DNA from: Pholiota molesta
Lineage: Eukaryota; Basidiomycota; Agaricomycetes; Agaricales; Strophariaceae
Reading direction: 5' to 3'
Length of the DNA stretch: 64,000 nucleotides
Assembly (NCBI GenBank): GCA_014925825.1
Contig: JACGCK010000032.1
Location: 62,001-126,000, forward strand
Shown: positions 24,815 through 37,567 of the stretch, one piece after another
Position numbering within the stretch: the first letter of the stretch is position 1
Layout of the letters: every line of letters begins with the position of its first letter
Notes under the pieces: model-generated
Database searches by the model: none
The model's input: the letters and a program-made list of their open reading frames with translations, nothing else
Told to the model about the DNA's origin: nothing
Position numbers and translations under genes: made by a program

Positions 24815-27800
24815 ATGGACATCATTCAATTCAGAATTTCGGCCACAAGAACTACGCCCAATCCGGTTCTCGTTCTAAAGTGGGAGCGGTAGTCACAGGA
24901 ATGGACTCAAAGCAGGGAGGTCAAATGTGGCTTATTCAGAAAACCAGGGGCGAGGAACAATCATATACGTTCGTGTTTATTATGATTAGGGTGTCGGCGG
25001 TGTATAAGCTAGGCCGTTAACTTTATTCTATCCTCCCAGGATCTCTACGACAGATTCACTTTCAGACCCATTCTTGGGCTGGGGGATAGTAGACAATCAA
25101 CAAGGAACAAAGGTGAGGGTTGTATCAATGAAGTCAATGACTGTTTTGTATTGACAACAGGATTCCTGAAGATCACCCTTTCTAATGTACCTACCGATCC
25201 ACGTAATTGGTGGGTTTTCAAGCCCGTGGAGACAGGAGAAGATGCAGAAGTTGATGAGGATTTGGATAATGGATTCAGAAGAAGAGGAAACCAGATTTAT
25301 AATTACAACATCCGCGAGAAAGACGGTACGTACTTATGTGCATCGGATTTTGTAGGCTGTATCGGGTATTGGGAAAAGTAGTCTGACAAAATAATATAAT
25401 GCAGAAGAATTCAAAGCTTTGCTCCGGACAAAGATAACCACCGCAGCGTTCCACAATTCTGCTGAAAACTTCGACCCGCCGCAATGCCACCTGGATACCC
25501 GGGACGCGATCATGCTCCGGCTCTCGAATTCGATCGAGAACCGCAAGAAATGGATCATATGGTTGAATGGTGCCGCAGGTGCAGGCAAGACTGCGATAAT
25601 GCACTCGTTAGCAAAGAAGTTGAAGTCTAAGGGTATCCACATAGCGACCTTTTTCTTCAATCGAACGGACCCTAAACGAAACAAGATGGGGCCCTTAATT
25701 GCTACTCTGGCAGACCAACTGATGCGGACGCTTCCACAAACGCAGTACGCCATCATCGCAGCCATCGAGCGTAATCCACATATCTTCGACCAATGTTTCG
25801 AAGACCAGCTACAACAACTGATTGTTGACCCTCTCATTCTTGCACGGGACATATGCCAAGATATGGGCTTTCTGTTGGTTATGATCGACGGACTCGACGA
25901 ATGTTTTAATCGAGGTCATCAGTCTAGCTTGATCAAGATACTCGGCGAAACCCCCCATGGCCAAAATATTCCACTTCTATTTCTCGTCTCCAGCCGTCGA
26001 GAACCCCATATTCAGATGTCGATTGAAAAATACCGTGATATTTCTATGGCCTTCCCGCTTGATGACTATGTTGAAGAGGCCAGGGAGGACATTCGACGCT
26101 ATGTCAATGCAGCTTTCCATGACCTCAGAAATACGCACCCTCACAAAGATGGCCTCTCTGAAGGTTGGCCCGAGCCTTCAGCCATCGACAAGATCGTTGC
26201 TACATCATCCGGGCAATTCATATATGTATCCATTGTGATAAAATATATATCACAACCGGACGCTTATCCTCCTATACAGCTTGATATAATCAATGGTCTT
26301 AAACCAAGGGATCCATCCATGGAGCATCCACTTGCCAATCTTGACACATTCTATAGCCATATCTTCGAGCAGGTCGAAAAAAACAAAATTCGGGACGCTC
26401 TTGGCATTTTAGCATTTCCTCTTTTGGCCAAAGAATCGCGGGTGGACCTTATAGAGTGGGCATATGGATTCCCATCTGGCGAATTCAAAGTCCAAGCCTC
26501 TTTGGCGAATTTGACATCTGTTATCACGTGTAAGGGTAAACCCCCCCTCATTGACTTCCTCCACGCATCCCTCCCTGACTTTCTCCTCGACAAAAGTCGA
26601 TCCGGTGAGTACCACATCGGTTCCGACCATTCTACGAGGCTGGCATGCGACTTGCTCAAGTTGCCAACGGAACCGGTGCGAGAGCGCGATCGAATTACAC
26701 TGCTTATTTCTCTACTTGGGAAGGCGTCTGCAACGATCCAACTCTACGAATCTTTACTCAGCTATCATTTTACTTTAGTTCAAGGCGTCGATACTGCAGA
26801 TTTCCCAGTTAACCTCTGCATGGATTTTTTCCGACATTTCGATCGTTTAGTACGTTAAATTAATTTATGTGAATTTCGATATCACGTGTTAATAGTAATG
26901 AATAACAGGCATTCGAGTTTGGCGAAAGGCGCGAGATATATCATCGTTTCGGAGCTCTGTTTGCCCCATATATCAGCGGCGTCTGGTCGTCGGTTCGAGC
27001 AAAAACGGAGAAACTAGTGGAAGACAGTTACCCAGAACTTCTTGATGCACTCTATCGGTTCATGTTCTCAAAGATCGAAGCCATTGACATGGTGCTTGAA
27101 ATCTTAACATTCCCTCTTCATGGAAAGGAGGCTAGGATTGACGTGATTGAATGGGCACTGGCATCTAAGCTCCAGCCTGGCGATGTAGAAACATCTTTGG
27201 TGGATTTAACATCAGTTATCACAATTGCTTTAGCGGAGGACCAGCTCCGACCTGGCAATGTAGAAACATCATCTTTCGCGTCAACTATCACAATTCCTTT
27301 AGCGGAGGATTGCTCCTCCTTCATCAAATTCCTCCATGCCTCTCTCCCTGCCTTTCTCCTCGACAAAAGTCGCTCCGGTGAATACCACATTAGTTCCGAC
27401 CATTCTACGAGGCTGGCATGCGACTTGCTCAAGTTGCCAACGGAATCGGTGCAAGAGCGCGATCGAATCAGACTACTTATTTCTCTCCTTGGGACGGCGT
27501 CTCCAACAAAACAACTATATGACTCTTTACTTGGCTATCATTTCACCTTAGATCAACGCATCGATACTACAAATTTTCCAGTCAACCTTTGCGATTTTTG
27601 CCAGCATTTCGATCGTTTAGTACGTTGAATTAATTTATGTGAATTTTGATATCATGTGTTAATACTGAATAATAGGCATTCGAGTTCGATGAAAGGCGCC
27701 AGATATATCGTCGTTTCGGAGCTGTGTTTGCCCCATATATCAGCGGCGTCTGGTCGTCGGTTCAAGTAGAAACGAAGAAACTGATGGAGGACGAGTACCC

Positions 27801-28620
27801 AGAACTTCTTGATGCACTCTATCGGTTCATGTTCTCAAAGATCGAAGCCATTGACATGGTGCTTGAAATCTTAACATTTCCTCTTCTTGGAAAGGAGTCT
27901 AGGATTGACGTGATTGAATGGGCACTGGCATCTAAGCTCCAGCCTGGCGGTGTAGAAACATCTTTGGCGGATTTAAAATCAATCATAGATATTCGAGCAG
28001 AGGACCGCTCCTCCACCATCAAATTCCTCCATGCCTCCCTCTCTGACTTTCTCCTCAATCAAAATCGCTCTGGTCAATACTACATCAGTTCCGATCACTC
28101 TACGAGGCTGGCATGCGACTTGCTCAAGTTGCCAACGGAATCGGAGCGAGAGTGCGATCGAACCACACTACTTATTTCTCTGCGTGCCACAGTATCTGCA
28201 ATGGACCAGCTCTGGCAACTCTATGACTCTATACTCAGCTGTCATTTAATCGGTTTCGATAACGCCAACAATATGCCTAATTTCATAGTTCAAAATTTTA
28301 CGCATTTCTTTGAGCATTTTGACCGCTTGGTGAGTTGAATTTCAAATTACAGCTAGGATTTCATTATTCATACTTGATATCGATGATAGACTTTGAAGAA
28401 CTGCCCTCAAGTATATGAGCATTTTACAACTTTGTTTGCTCCTCATCTTGCAAATGCCTGGATATTAGTCACTGACGAGATAAAGGCGAAGCTATCAGAA
28501 GAATATCCAGATTTTCAGCAGCGCATCGATCAACACATTAAGAAATCATGTTTCTTAAGAGTAGTTGCGATGATTGGACGAATGCAGCTATGCTGTGGTA
28601 AGAGAGACGCTCAGGTGTAA
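24815..28620 (+). CDS. NACHT-domain NLR-like protein 2 with triplicated C-terminal module
   Basis: Seven exons, 24815-24888, 25040-25112, 25172-25325, 25405-26849, 26909-27619, 27676-28329 and 28390-28620, sum to 3342 nt, an exact frame of 1113 residues. The N-terminus (MDIIQFRISATRTTPNP, then TTDSLSDPFLGWGIVDNQQ) looks like a C2-type beta-sandwich. Next come the linker FDPPQCHLDTRDAIMLRL, Walker A GAAGAGKT and Walker B LLVMIDGLDEC. The region after NACHT, from LDTFYSHIFEQVEK through DFLHASLPDFLLDKSRSGEYHI to HFDRLV, is repeated twice more by exons 5 and 6 (DALYRFMFSKIEAIDMVLEI ... FDRLV), each preceded by a cap such as YHRFGALFAPYISGVWSSV. The last exon adds a final cap. Introns before each module have near-identical sequence, showing recent exon duplication. 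STAND-type receptor function is inferred from the family. Confidence 0.85.
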
Positions 28621-28776
28621 CACTAGCACTTGTAGATAGATTAGAATCTTACTTACTTGTTACAACTTGTTACACAAGCAGCGAGCACGATATTCTTCTG
28701 CAATCTTTTCTTCCTCTACCCTCGGTCTTTCCCAAACATTACTTACTTATTACTTACCATAACTTAAATTTTCCAG

Positions 28777-29360
28777 CATGATGTACTTTCTGAGAATCCA
28801 AGCAAGACCCACCTTTTAATGACAATCTATGCATCCTCAGCCGACGGGCAACCTTCCTCGTTCTTTTAAAGGTGCAGCCTCCTTCGAAACGTCCAAGCTC
28901 CAACGGCTCTGTTCGATTGTCGAGCGCTATCAAAGCATTGGCCACTCAATTCTCCGACGTCGACCGTACGCAACGCAGCTTTATCGGCCATTTCGATCTG
29001 TCCGAGTGGGCGCATGAGGCGGAGGCGAAGTGGACAGGCGATGAGCTGTATGTCGAAGCAGAAATCGGAAATATGAATGGCTTTTTCGACGACGAGGTCG
29101 ATTTCCTCAAATCTAAATCTCCCAACATTTTCGAGAGAATATATCAAGATTTTGATGATGGGTTACTCCTACTTCGCAACTACTTGGTGACCTTGCTCTT
29201 GACAGACCCAGCAACATGTCTCGCTCTCCAAAAATTTCCCATTTTAGTCCTACACGCTTTCATTTGTAATTATCCAACTCATCGATAGTCCAAATTCATG
29301 CTGTGGGAACCCATGGGAAATCTGAAATGTCAACGATTTTGCAATTATTGGAATAAAATC
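28777..29360 (+). pseudogene. broken DUF7330 fragment (3' half plus 3' flank)
   Basis: Starts at an intron end (CAG at 28774-28776) that matches the start of exon 3 of the intact copy. It keeps MTIYASSADG, SDVDRTQRSFIGHFD, KWTGDELYVEAEIGNMNGFF and IFERIYQDF, but with a deletion and frame changes near 28850-28920. Exons 1 and 2 are absent. The downstream flank (TTTCATTTGTAATTATCC near 29262) matches the flank of the fragment at 20644-21160. Confidence 0.75.
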
Positions 29361-29797
29361 ATGAGCGGTTACAATGGCCAGTTACCGGTATTTCTGTATA
29401 TGAAGTCCTACTCTAAAATCTTTGATTGAATACGTCGTGAAATCACAACTCTGTCTGCAGAGTCAGGGGATGTAGAGAGTAGTACACAACGGTCGTTATC
29501 AAGCCGTATATATATATGCTTTTCTGCCCACGAAAATTGGCTTCCTGATCATCAGCTTGATGGAGAGGACCTTCTTGAGCGGAGAGTCAGCTGACAGACA
29601 ACTAAGATAGATGGAGATGAATCATCCTCCTTACCCAGCGAAGATACTTCCTGTCATTTCGTTTACCTGAAACTCGCAAGTCGACCGTATCTTATATAAA
29701 GGTTAGCAATGAGCTTCCCCAGACAATCCAGCAGCAGCCGATCAAACGATCATATCTTACTCGCACCTAGGTTCAACATCACCTACCGATACCCATA
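29361..29797 (+). promoter_or_regulatory. promoter region of the dioxygenase gene, TATATAAA at 29695-29702
   Basis: TATATAAA lies about 100 nt before ATG 29798, followed by a CT/CA-rich leader. Earlier bases show nothing recognisable. Confidence 0.4.
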
Positions 29798-31270
29798 ATG
29801 CATCCTATCCAAGCAGCCGCACAGGAGAAGGCAAAGAGTCAAGGAATCGACCTCTCTAAACTGCCCAAGAACTCGGACATGAATGCTGAATCCATCACCG
29901 CAAACGTCCATGCTATGAATTACAACTGTGAGTCTTGGCACTTTGCACTGTCCTCGCGCTCAAGCCGTTGTGGAAAGGCAAGGACGAGAGAGCTAAATTT
30001 GTGCTTACTAGCTTGGTAAGTAAACCGTTCTCTAATACAGAGCATCGTGCTTACATCGTGCTGATGAATGCCTCGTATAGATCAACCATTTACATGACTT
30101 TGTCAAGGACACGTCTTTGACAACTGAGGAATGGATGTATGTTTCAAACTACTCTCTAGACGTTCGAAAACTGTTGACGTACAGAGCGTATAGGACAGCG
30201 ATCGAGTTCTTGACGAATACAGGGAAAATGTGCAGCGATATTCGTCAAGGTATGCAAATACAAAATATTGAGAGCTTGGTTTCATTTCTAAGTCATCGAT
30301 ACTTGTCGCAGAGTTTATCCTTCTGTCCGACACCCTTGGAGTTACCATGCTTGTTGACTCTATCAATAACGCAAAACCAGAAGGTGCCACTGAGTCTACC
30401 GTCCTTGGACCATTCTTTGCAGAGGACAGGCATGATGGTAGGTTGTACCGCTTCCAATGCGATAATAATTTGGCTAATTTAATTTCGGTAATGTTTAGTT
30501 GAACTTGGAGACTCCATAGCATCGGAGGGAAAAGGAGATTATATGTTTGTTGAAGGACGTGTTACTGATACAGAAGGGAAGCCCATCCCGAAAGCAATGA
30601 TCGACACCTGGGAGACCGACGGACATGGTTCATACGACACGCAGGTAGGCAGTGGTCCCTTCCCATCCTATTCTTATTCGAGTTCAACGACTGATCCCAT
30701 TCTCGAACTGTAGTACGAAAATCGTACTGGACCCGACTGCAGGGGGAGACTCTATGCAGCTGATGATGGATCGTTCTCGTTCCGGGCTGTAGTGTCAGTT
30801 CACTCATCTCTCAGTCCCCAGTGCCACAACCTGAACTTAAGCGCTGATACTACGCCATAGCCCCGTATCATACCCTATCCCTGATGACGGCACCGTTGGA
30901 AAGATGATGAATATCCTTGGGAGGCACGTATATCGGCCTGCACATCTACACATCCAAATTTCAGCTCCCGGATTCGAAGGCCTGACGACGTCTCTGTTCT
31001 TTAACGGGGACCCCTATCTCACCTCGGATGCTGTATTTGGGGTGAAGACTTCGTTGATTACGGTACTTATTCTTTTGGTATTTTGTGAACGCAATTGCTC
31101 ATTAATTGAGAATACAGGACGTTGAAATTATCAATGATGTCTCGGTCACGCAAGGGCGAGGATTCAGAGATCCAAAGCCACATGCATATTTGAAGAGAGA
31201 CTTTGTACTCGCCACTCCAGAGCAATGTGCTGAGGCCCGTCGCAAATTGACGCAGGCGGCCGCCAAGTGA
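29798..31270 (+). CDS. intradiol ring-cleavage dioxygenase (catechol or hydroxyquinol 1,2-dioxygenase)
   Basis: Nine exons, 29798-29927, 29978-30015, 30081-30136, 30194-30249, 30312-30437, 30499-30644, 30714-30793, 30861-31062 and 31118-31270, sum to 987 nt (328 residues). The enzyme uses non-haem Fe(III) and O2 to open catecholic rings between the hydroxyls, in lignin- and aromatic-breakdown routes such as the beta-ketoadipate pathway. The N-terminal dimerisation domain shows FVLTSLINHLHDFVK and EEWMTAIEFLTNTGKMCSDI. The family signature ends in DTWETDGHGSYD, whose Tyr is an iron ligand. The second Tyr is in VSYPIPDDG and both His in RPAHLHIQI. VLGPFF and EGKGDYMFVEGRV are also typical. No signal peptide is seen, so it is intracellular. 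The specific substrate cannot be read from sequence; resemblance favours hydroxyquinol. Confidence 0.92.
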
Positions 31271-31569
31271 GAAATCCAAAGCTTTCGACGATAATGTAAA
31301 AGGTGCAGATCCAATGTATTATTAAATTCAGGATAGGTTACACATGCATATGTGCACGTACAAATATATATTCGAATTAGTCCAGATGATACTGGAGCGC
31401 TTGTGCTTGAACCGTAATGTGGGCATCTCACTATACCCTCTCTTGGGTTAGGAGCTGTTAGGAGCATTACAGAGCATATGGTGTTGCAAGGTATTACTGT
31501 AATATATCATGCATCGTGAATATTGAATCAGGATTCATTCGATGGTCTCAATGATGGTGTTTTTCTCTG

Positions 31570-33227
31570 TCAGCGTGATCGAGAGCGGGGTTGAGGATGT
31601 TGTTCCATCTCGTAGTCCATGGATTGAGGGCTAATAATATCTAGGCTGTCCGTCCAGTCATCAGAAATCTGACGATCCCCCCTGCTGCTTGCATCAGTGC
31701 TGAGAAGCCCTTTATCGGCTGTTCGGTGCAGGTTGAGCGTGAGGCGGCACATCATGGTTACCGAAATGCTGAAAGAATGATGCTTTGAGATGAACCTTTC
31801 CAAGAAGTTGTGACTGATATATTACCTGCTTGCAAACGTCGATAAGCCTCCTTGTAGAAAGGGCTATGGGATGAATTTTGAGCTGGTTTTTGGAGATTAT
31901 ATGTGTAAGCACCACATACGCCAGCAAACTAGTAATCGAGCGATGGTTAGAGAGGAGGCTTTACGACGATGTGAAAGCACTGCGACATACGTAGAAAGTC
32001 AGAATGTTCGCAAGATTGCATGAAGCCATCACGCTGAAGTACAGGAGTCAATTCAATCAGATGTCTGTCTGTCTGAAGAGCAGTTATATATAATATTACC
32101 CACCCAAAATATATAGCGCCTATACAATGCGCAAGAGATATAATTGAGCAAAGGTTAAATAGATAGGGTCAACGAGCGCTCACCATCGCGAAGAATGAGT
32201 GTAATTAGAGGAATGTGGATACCAGTGACATTATGGTCGCGTCGAGCTTTCCACGTCTTCAGGATTGTAAGTAGGAAGATCATCGTGTCGTAGATGAAGA
32301 GTGCCTCCCACGCAACGGCCAGGCCTTCACAAATATTAAATCAGTCCTCGATGCCTGCAAAACTGAAAGATAGGGCAAACGCTTCGCGCTAGAATGGATG
32401 AAGTTGAGACGGAGATGTGAATTGTAAGCCAAAGACATACGTTCCACTCGACAATCCAATATGACAGCCACTTGCACTTTCTGAAGGAGCGCTTTTCTGC
32501 CCAAAAAGGGACCACTAGAGAAGTTTCAGTGGAAGTGTTCAGCCTCAACTTCAAGCGAAATAACGTACCAGCGACACAATTAGTAGAATGACCCCACTGC
32601 CAATCAAGTACGCCAATATTCGGAGTGAGCAGCCGTATAGAGCATAGATTCGCAAAGTCAGAAGAACTGATAAGCATTCAATTCAATGGATTTTTCTCGA
32701 CTGGGGAGCTTATAAATTTACTCACTGCACACGATAACTTGGTTTCCAATCAATAAGGCTTGGCGAAATATGTTATATTTCTTACAACTTGGGATTCCAT
32801 TTGTGAGTAATTCCATACGTTGTTACGCTTGGAGACCAACCTCTTTGAGAATATGATGAGTGTAAAGGTTATTGAAGGAAACGAAGACACATACCTGACG
32901 TGATAGCGTCGTGAAACCGAGGACAGTAACCGCTATGTTGCCAAAGAACGCTAGATACCGATTCACGAAAAACCAGTACGAGCTGCGGGTCTTGGGTCTC
33001 CTCCATAGGTAGTCTATCTCTTGACCTGGCACTATGCTTCGAATGATATGTCGGGTATGAAATCTATGATATGCATACCGAATGTAATGGCGTGGTCGTA
33101 GAAAAGACAGGCTGTATGAGATATAATGAGCGTCTAACTGTGAAGATTCGAAATCGTTCAAGCGTGACTGACAGACTGCGAACACATGGAGATAGTTGTG
33201 CACTTGTCTGTGAAGACGCATTGGCAT
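31570..33227 (-). CDS. DUF6533 domain seven-helix membrane protein
   Basis: A minus-strand multi-exon gene convergent with the dioxygenase. The first exon reads MPMRLHRQ (33227), then ISHTACLFYDHAITF joined in phase to GQEIDYLWRRPKT and VNRYLAFFGNIAV, the DUF6533 signature. Later exons give LRIYALYGCSLRILAYLIG, LAVAWEALFIYDTMIFLLT, KARRDHNVTGIHIPLITLIL, VMASCNLANILTFY and, last, ISVTMMCRLTLNLH followed by an acidic Ser-rich tail ending RSRSR. These are classic parts of this large Agaricomycete family of seven-helix proteins, whose role is unknown. The exon after TLSRQ (about 32700-32850) is not fully resolved. Confidence 0.75.
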
Positions 33228-35163
33228 TGAGCAACCTGGTGAACAGCTCGAGCTGAGAAATACAATTACTCACATCTCTCGTGCAGTTATTGGACTATCA
33301 TGGTCGATTATACTCATGATGGGTTGAGAACAAGGAACGCACTTGGCGAAGCCGCTCCCCATGTAAGCCTTCTCGGCGTTCGCATGGGTTTGGCTTGGAA
33401 ATAGTTCCTGGCAACTTGCGAAGTTCCTGGAAGTTAACGTATGTTTACGTACAGAATAACCTAGAATAACAACCGCACGTTTGACGACGACCTCGATTTA
33501 CGATCGGAGATGCGATAGGCACAATAATAGGCGCTGGAGTCCAAACGCGCAGTGATGAGCATTTGCTTTGCTACGTCGTCGCTACCCAATTGCTATGCCG
33601 AAGACGGGAAAACGATGAGAACAGATCGAAATCAGAAATAGCTAGATGCATGCAGACCAGCCGTGCTAACGATCGAGGACACAAGCTCCGAGAGACTCAC
33701 GATTGCAACTCGTGTCTCTCAATACTGGCAACAAGTAAGCGACTCTAATAATCGATTTCACAGAGAAATTTAAAGATTGCAGTCAATACATGTTTTGAGT
33801 TCGGAAACCTGCTTACACGGCGCCAGATATCCATCAAACTCTATCACCTCTTTGATAACGGCGTTGACGCGAAGCATTCTAAATGTTCGTGAAGGTTGGG
33901 AGATCTTCAGAAGTTTCGTGTGGGAGTTTGTTCCCTGGTCTAGAAGTGACTCGCATGATCATGTTTAATTCGCTACACAGCCTTTACTAAGTTTGCCAGC
34001 CATTGGGAAGAAGTGATCCACCGACCTAAGTTTACATACAGGCGTCCACGGAGAAGGTCTCACTGGAGTCATACTTCGATTGGTCTTTTAAGATCCATCA
34101 AACGACCCTTCAGAGCCCGAAAAGACATACTAAAGCCTCCAGGCCGGATACCCTGTTGATGGCTCGGCCCTCCCCCGTAATAGAGTACAAAATATGAATA
34201 TAATTTGAAGGCTATTGCCAAACCCGTGCCAAATACGTCTCGGCGGCTGAGCAGTGGTCGAATTAAGGTTTGCCGCGCACTGCCGCATTGATGCCGGTGA
34301 TGAATTGATGGCGCCTACCGATGGAGTTCCAAACTCGGTAGTCACAGGCTCACAGAGGTGTGACTAGGCAATGGCAAAGGAATTTACTGGCACAGAGCTG
34401 CAAGTACACTTTCAAACACTCCTTTCAACCCACAACATGCACAGCACACTGTCTAGGGTACCATCTTTAGAGTGAAAGCTTATCAGGGATATTAACTGCG
34501 CAAATATTCCCGCTACCTTTAGGTAAGGGTCTTAGGGGGCGACTTTTGTGTCACGTTTTGGCGGGGACTTGTGAGATGTTGAGTGTTACCGTCACATTTC
34601 TCCCACGTACCCCCCTTTTCGGGCCGGGTTACCGCCTCCATATCCAACTTTCTCTTTGTTCTGTGAAACAGCCAGATAATGCAACTGTCCTGTTTTCAGC
34701 AGCTCTCAAGATCTGGTTTAATTTCTTTCTTCTTACATGCGGCCTAGCTTGAAGTTTTTAAAAAAAGCTTTTCATGAATAGCAAACAGGAGCGTCACCTG
34801 AGTAATGAATATTTGATGAATATTAAGGTTTGCCATAGATGTTTTTTGTAAACTTTCTTTCTGGACTTGTGTATCGTAAATCTAACACACTTGGGCTACC
34901 AAAGGAAAGTGTTTTCCCCGAAATTTCACTGGTAGCGGGCCATGCCGCTCGTTGGCCTTACCTTATTGATATATTCATGTTATTAATTTATGGGAACGCT
35001 GACAAATCTAAAGAGCGCCCAAACAGGATTGTCGGAAGGATGGGAACGCGGCAGAGGATGGCACGGGCGGCACGATACGGCATGTGATGGGATCAGACCC
35101 TTTCGTCCCAAATTTGGTGATTTTGATGGGATCTCAAAAGACCAATCGAACGATACCTCGGTC
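33228..35163. other. intergenic region, about 1.9 kb
   Basis: Only short unrelated frames on both strands. I see no gene, RNA or repeat that I can support. Confidence 0.4.
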
Positions 35164-37567
35164 TCACTGGTCTGCGACATTCGCCACAGAAACCTTACGG
35201 AAGGCATACCGTGATACGCCGTCAGATTGAAGGACCCACTCGCGCTCGAGCTTATATCCTTTCGCCTTCGGCCGCCGCACGGCCCACACATACCAGTACG
35301 CAAACCCAAACAAGGACACCGCAAACCCTCCAACCGAATGCGACTAGATAGAGGAATAGAGAGTTCAGTCAATGGAACATCGGGGATGAACAGAACCTCT
35401 CTGGAATATCCACGGAAGGCTTGAGAAAATGCTCACCCAATACGGGAGCCTTTCGTATGTCCGAGATCCAGGAATAGGAGGGAAGAAGGGCACGAGGACG
35501 AGGAATAGATTGGACGCCAAAAATAGAAGGATAATACCCTTGGGCGCGTGGAAGGGAGGGTTCCAGTCCCAGATGCGGTAGGGGCGGGTATACAACAGGA
35601 TAAGACCGAGAGCCACAGCAGTGTTAATAAGCGATAAAGAATACGAGGATACTGTAGTAAAACGAGGGACCTCAGCACGATAGAAAGAATGGTGTGCAGA
35701 AAAAATTGCTTACGGCTGATTAAAAAGAGGTATGCATCGCCAGGCGGGACCGTAAACAAGAACATGCAAGAGACGAGGTATTGTGTAAACATGCCCGCAA
35801 GCGGAGCGTCGAATGGTTTATTGCTTGCAAACCACGAAGAGTACGGGAGGATTCCTTCTCGTCCTAATTCTTGAATCACTAGATCATAGATTGAATTCAG
35901 ACATGAAAGAGGCTAGCCAATGGCCAATATTAATGACATACCTCGCCCTTGCGAGAATTGACCAGCCAAAAGATTTCCCAAAGTTGATAATGCTATAAAA
36001 GCGCTAAGAGCCTGTAGGTACACCACGACATGAGCAAATGCACATAAAATCCGAGGACAAAAATACGCACTCTTTCCGTAGCAGGGCCAAAAAGGTTCCT
36101 GAAATACAACGCCCTGTTCAGATACAGATGATGAGAACAGAAAGCTTCGTAACGAATGATACATATAGATCACTAACGCAACAATCCGCCTACTTTCCAG
36201 AATATCGGTCTTCGATACCGCAGCAAAGTATGCGACATTGATGAACAAATACATAGCGCTGACAGAGAACATCGCGAGCGGGGCTGCGCGCCTGATAGTC
36301 CGAACAGGATCGCGCACTTCCGATAGTGCATAATTAGCGTTGGAGTACCCAATGAAGGACCTGCCTCAATAGATGATGAGTACATGGCATCGCGCGGATA
36401 TCTGTAGATCGCGTTACTCACCAGATGACGTTATACAGCCCACTCACAAACGCATTGGCTCCGGTGCCCGAGCCTTCCCAGAGGTTATCCCAACTGAAGT
36501 TGTTTGGTTGTTCATATTCATCACGAACATGCACGCCGGCGAGGCCTGAGAGACACAGGAGTCCAGATATCGAGATGAGCGCAAGAACGACGAGTTTGAG
36601 CATGCCCAGTATGTTTTGCAAGTGCAGGCCCCATTTCAGGAGACTTCCGTGGATGGCGCAGATGAAGGTTAAGCAGGAGAATGCTGTTAATCGGGTGTTA
36701 AACCAGGTCGGCTCGATGGAGAGGGAGTGGAGGAGATCTGTCACAGTGGAGGTGAGTTTTTATGTGAACGAAAGATGGGACTGTCATACATTCGCTAAAT
36801 ACAACGCTATTTGCGGTAGCAGTTCCCTAATCGTGATGTCAGACTGCTTCTAAGAATTGAGGAATGATGAGCGAAAGCTTGCCATGATCAGGGTATAAGC
36901 AGTGAAGGCACAGGTCACCAGGAATTTCGGTCTTCGATATATAAATTCTAGATAGTTCTTCTCCCCGCCACTGCGCGGAAGCCCCTGCAATATAGGTAAA
37001 TGATGTCACATCTGCAAAGAATATGGCACGGACTCACGGTCCCTAGTTCAATATACACCGCTGTACCACAAGCAGCGATAAGAGCGCCGACCAGCCACAT
37101 AATCAGAGCAACGCCTACGCTACCAGCAGATTTCAAAATGTTGCTCGGAGTAGCGTATATACTAGAGAAATTGTTTTATCAGCTTGATGTTCAGATTTCA
37201 GGAAATGGTTTGCACCCTGTCCCGATAACACGATTGAAAATGAGGAATGATGCGCTTGAAAGACCTAAGGGGCCATTATAGTAAGTTCATTGGCTATAGT
37301 TAGAGATACGAGAAACTGACCCAGCTGCCGTTTTCCTTTCGGCACATTATCGTAACTCTCTCCACTTGTAGCATGAGCTGACGGAAATCCCAATCGTCGA
37401 AATGTGTACATCCCGATAGAAACATCAGGCCTACCTTCATCTCGATGCACCGCTACGCCATCTAAAGCTGACCCAATGTGTGCGCTGTCGTGTTCTGTTG
37501 CCTCCTCGTCGTCGTTTGTCAGGAGAGGCGTCCGCTCTCCTGCGATTTGAGCAGCCTTGGGTAGCAT
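35164..37567 (-). CDS. amino-acid permease, APC superfamily (MUP1/LAT-like)
   Basis: A multi-exon minus-strand gene from ATG 37567 (MLPKAAQIAGERTPLL) to TGA 35164. A soluble N-terminus with acidic TNDDEEATEHDSAH leads to helix 1, FNRVIGTGIYATPS, which holds the substrate-binding GTG(I/V) motif of APC transporters. Then follow IMWLVGALIAACGTAVYIELG, GLPRSGGEKNYLEFIY, SLLKWGLHLQNILGMLKLVV, NVIW/SFIGYSNANYALSEVRDP, FSVSAMYLFINVAYFAAVSK, AFIALSTLGNLLAGQFSQGR, VIQELGREGILPYS and NTAVALGLILLYTRP. The tail, WVLQSDGVSRYAFRKVSVAN, is cytosolic. This set fits the fungal high-affinity methionine permease or LAT-like branch: uptake of amino acids across the plasma membrane with about 12 helices. A few exon borders are not solved exactly. 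Confidence 0.85.
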
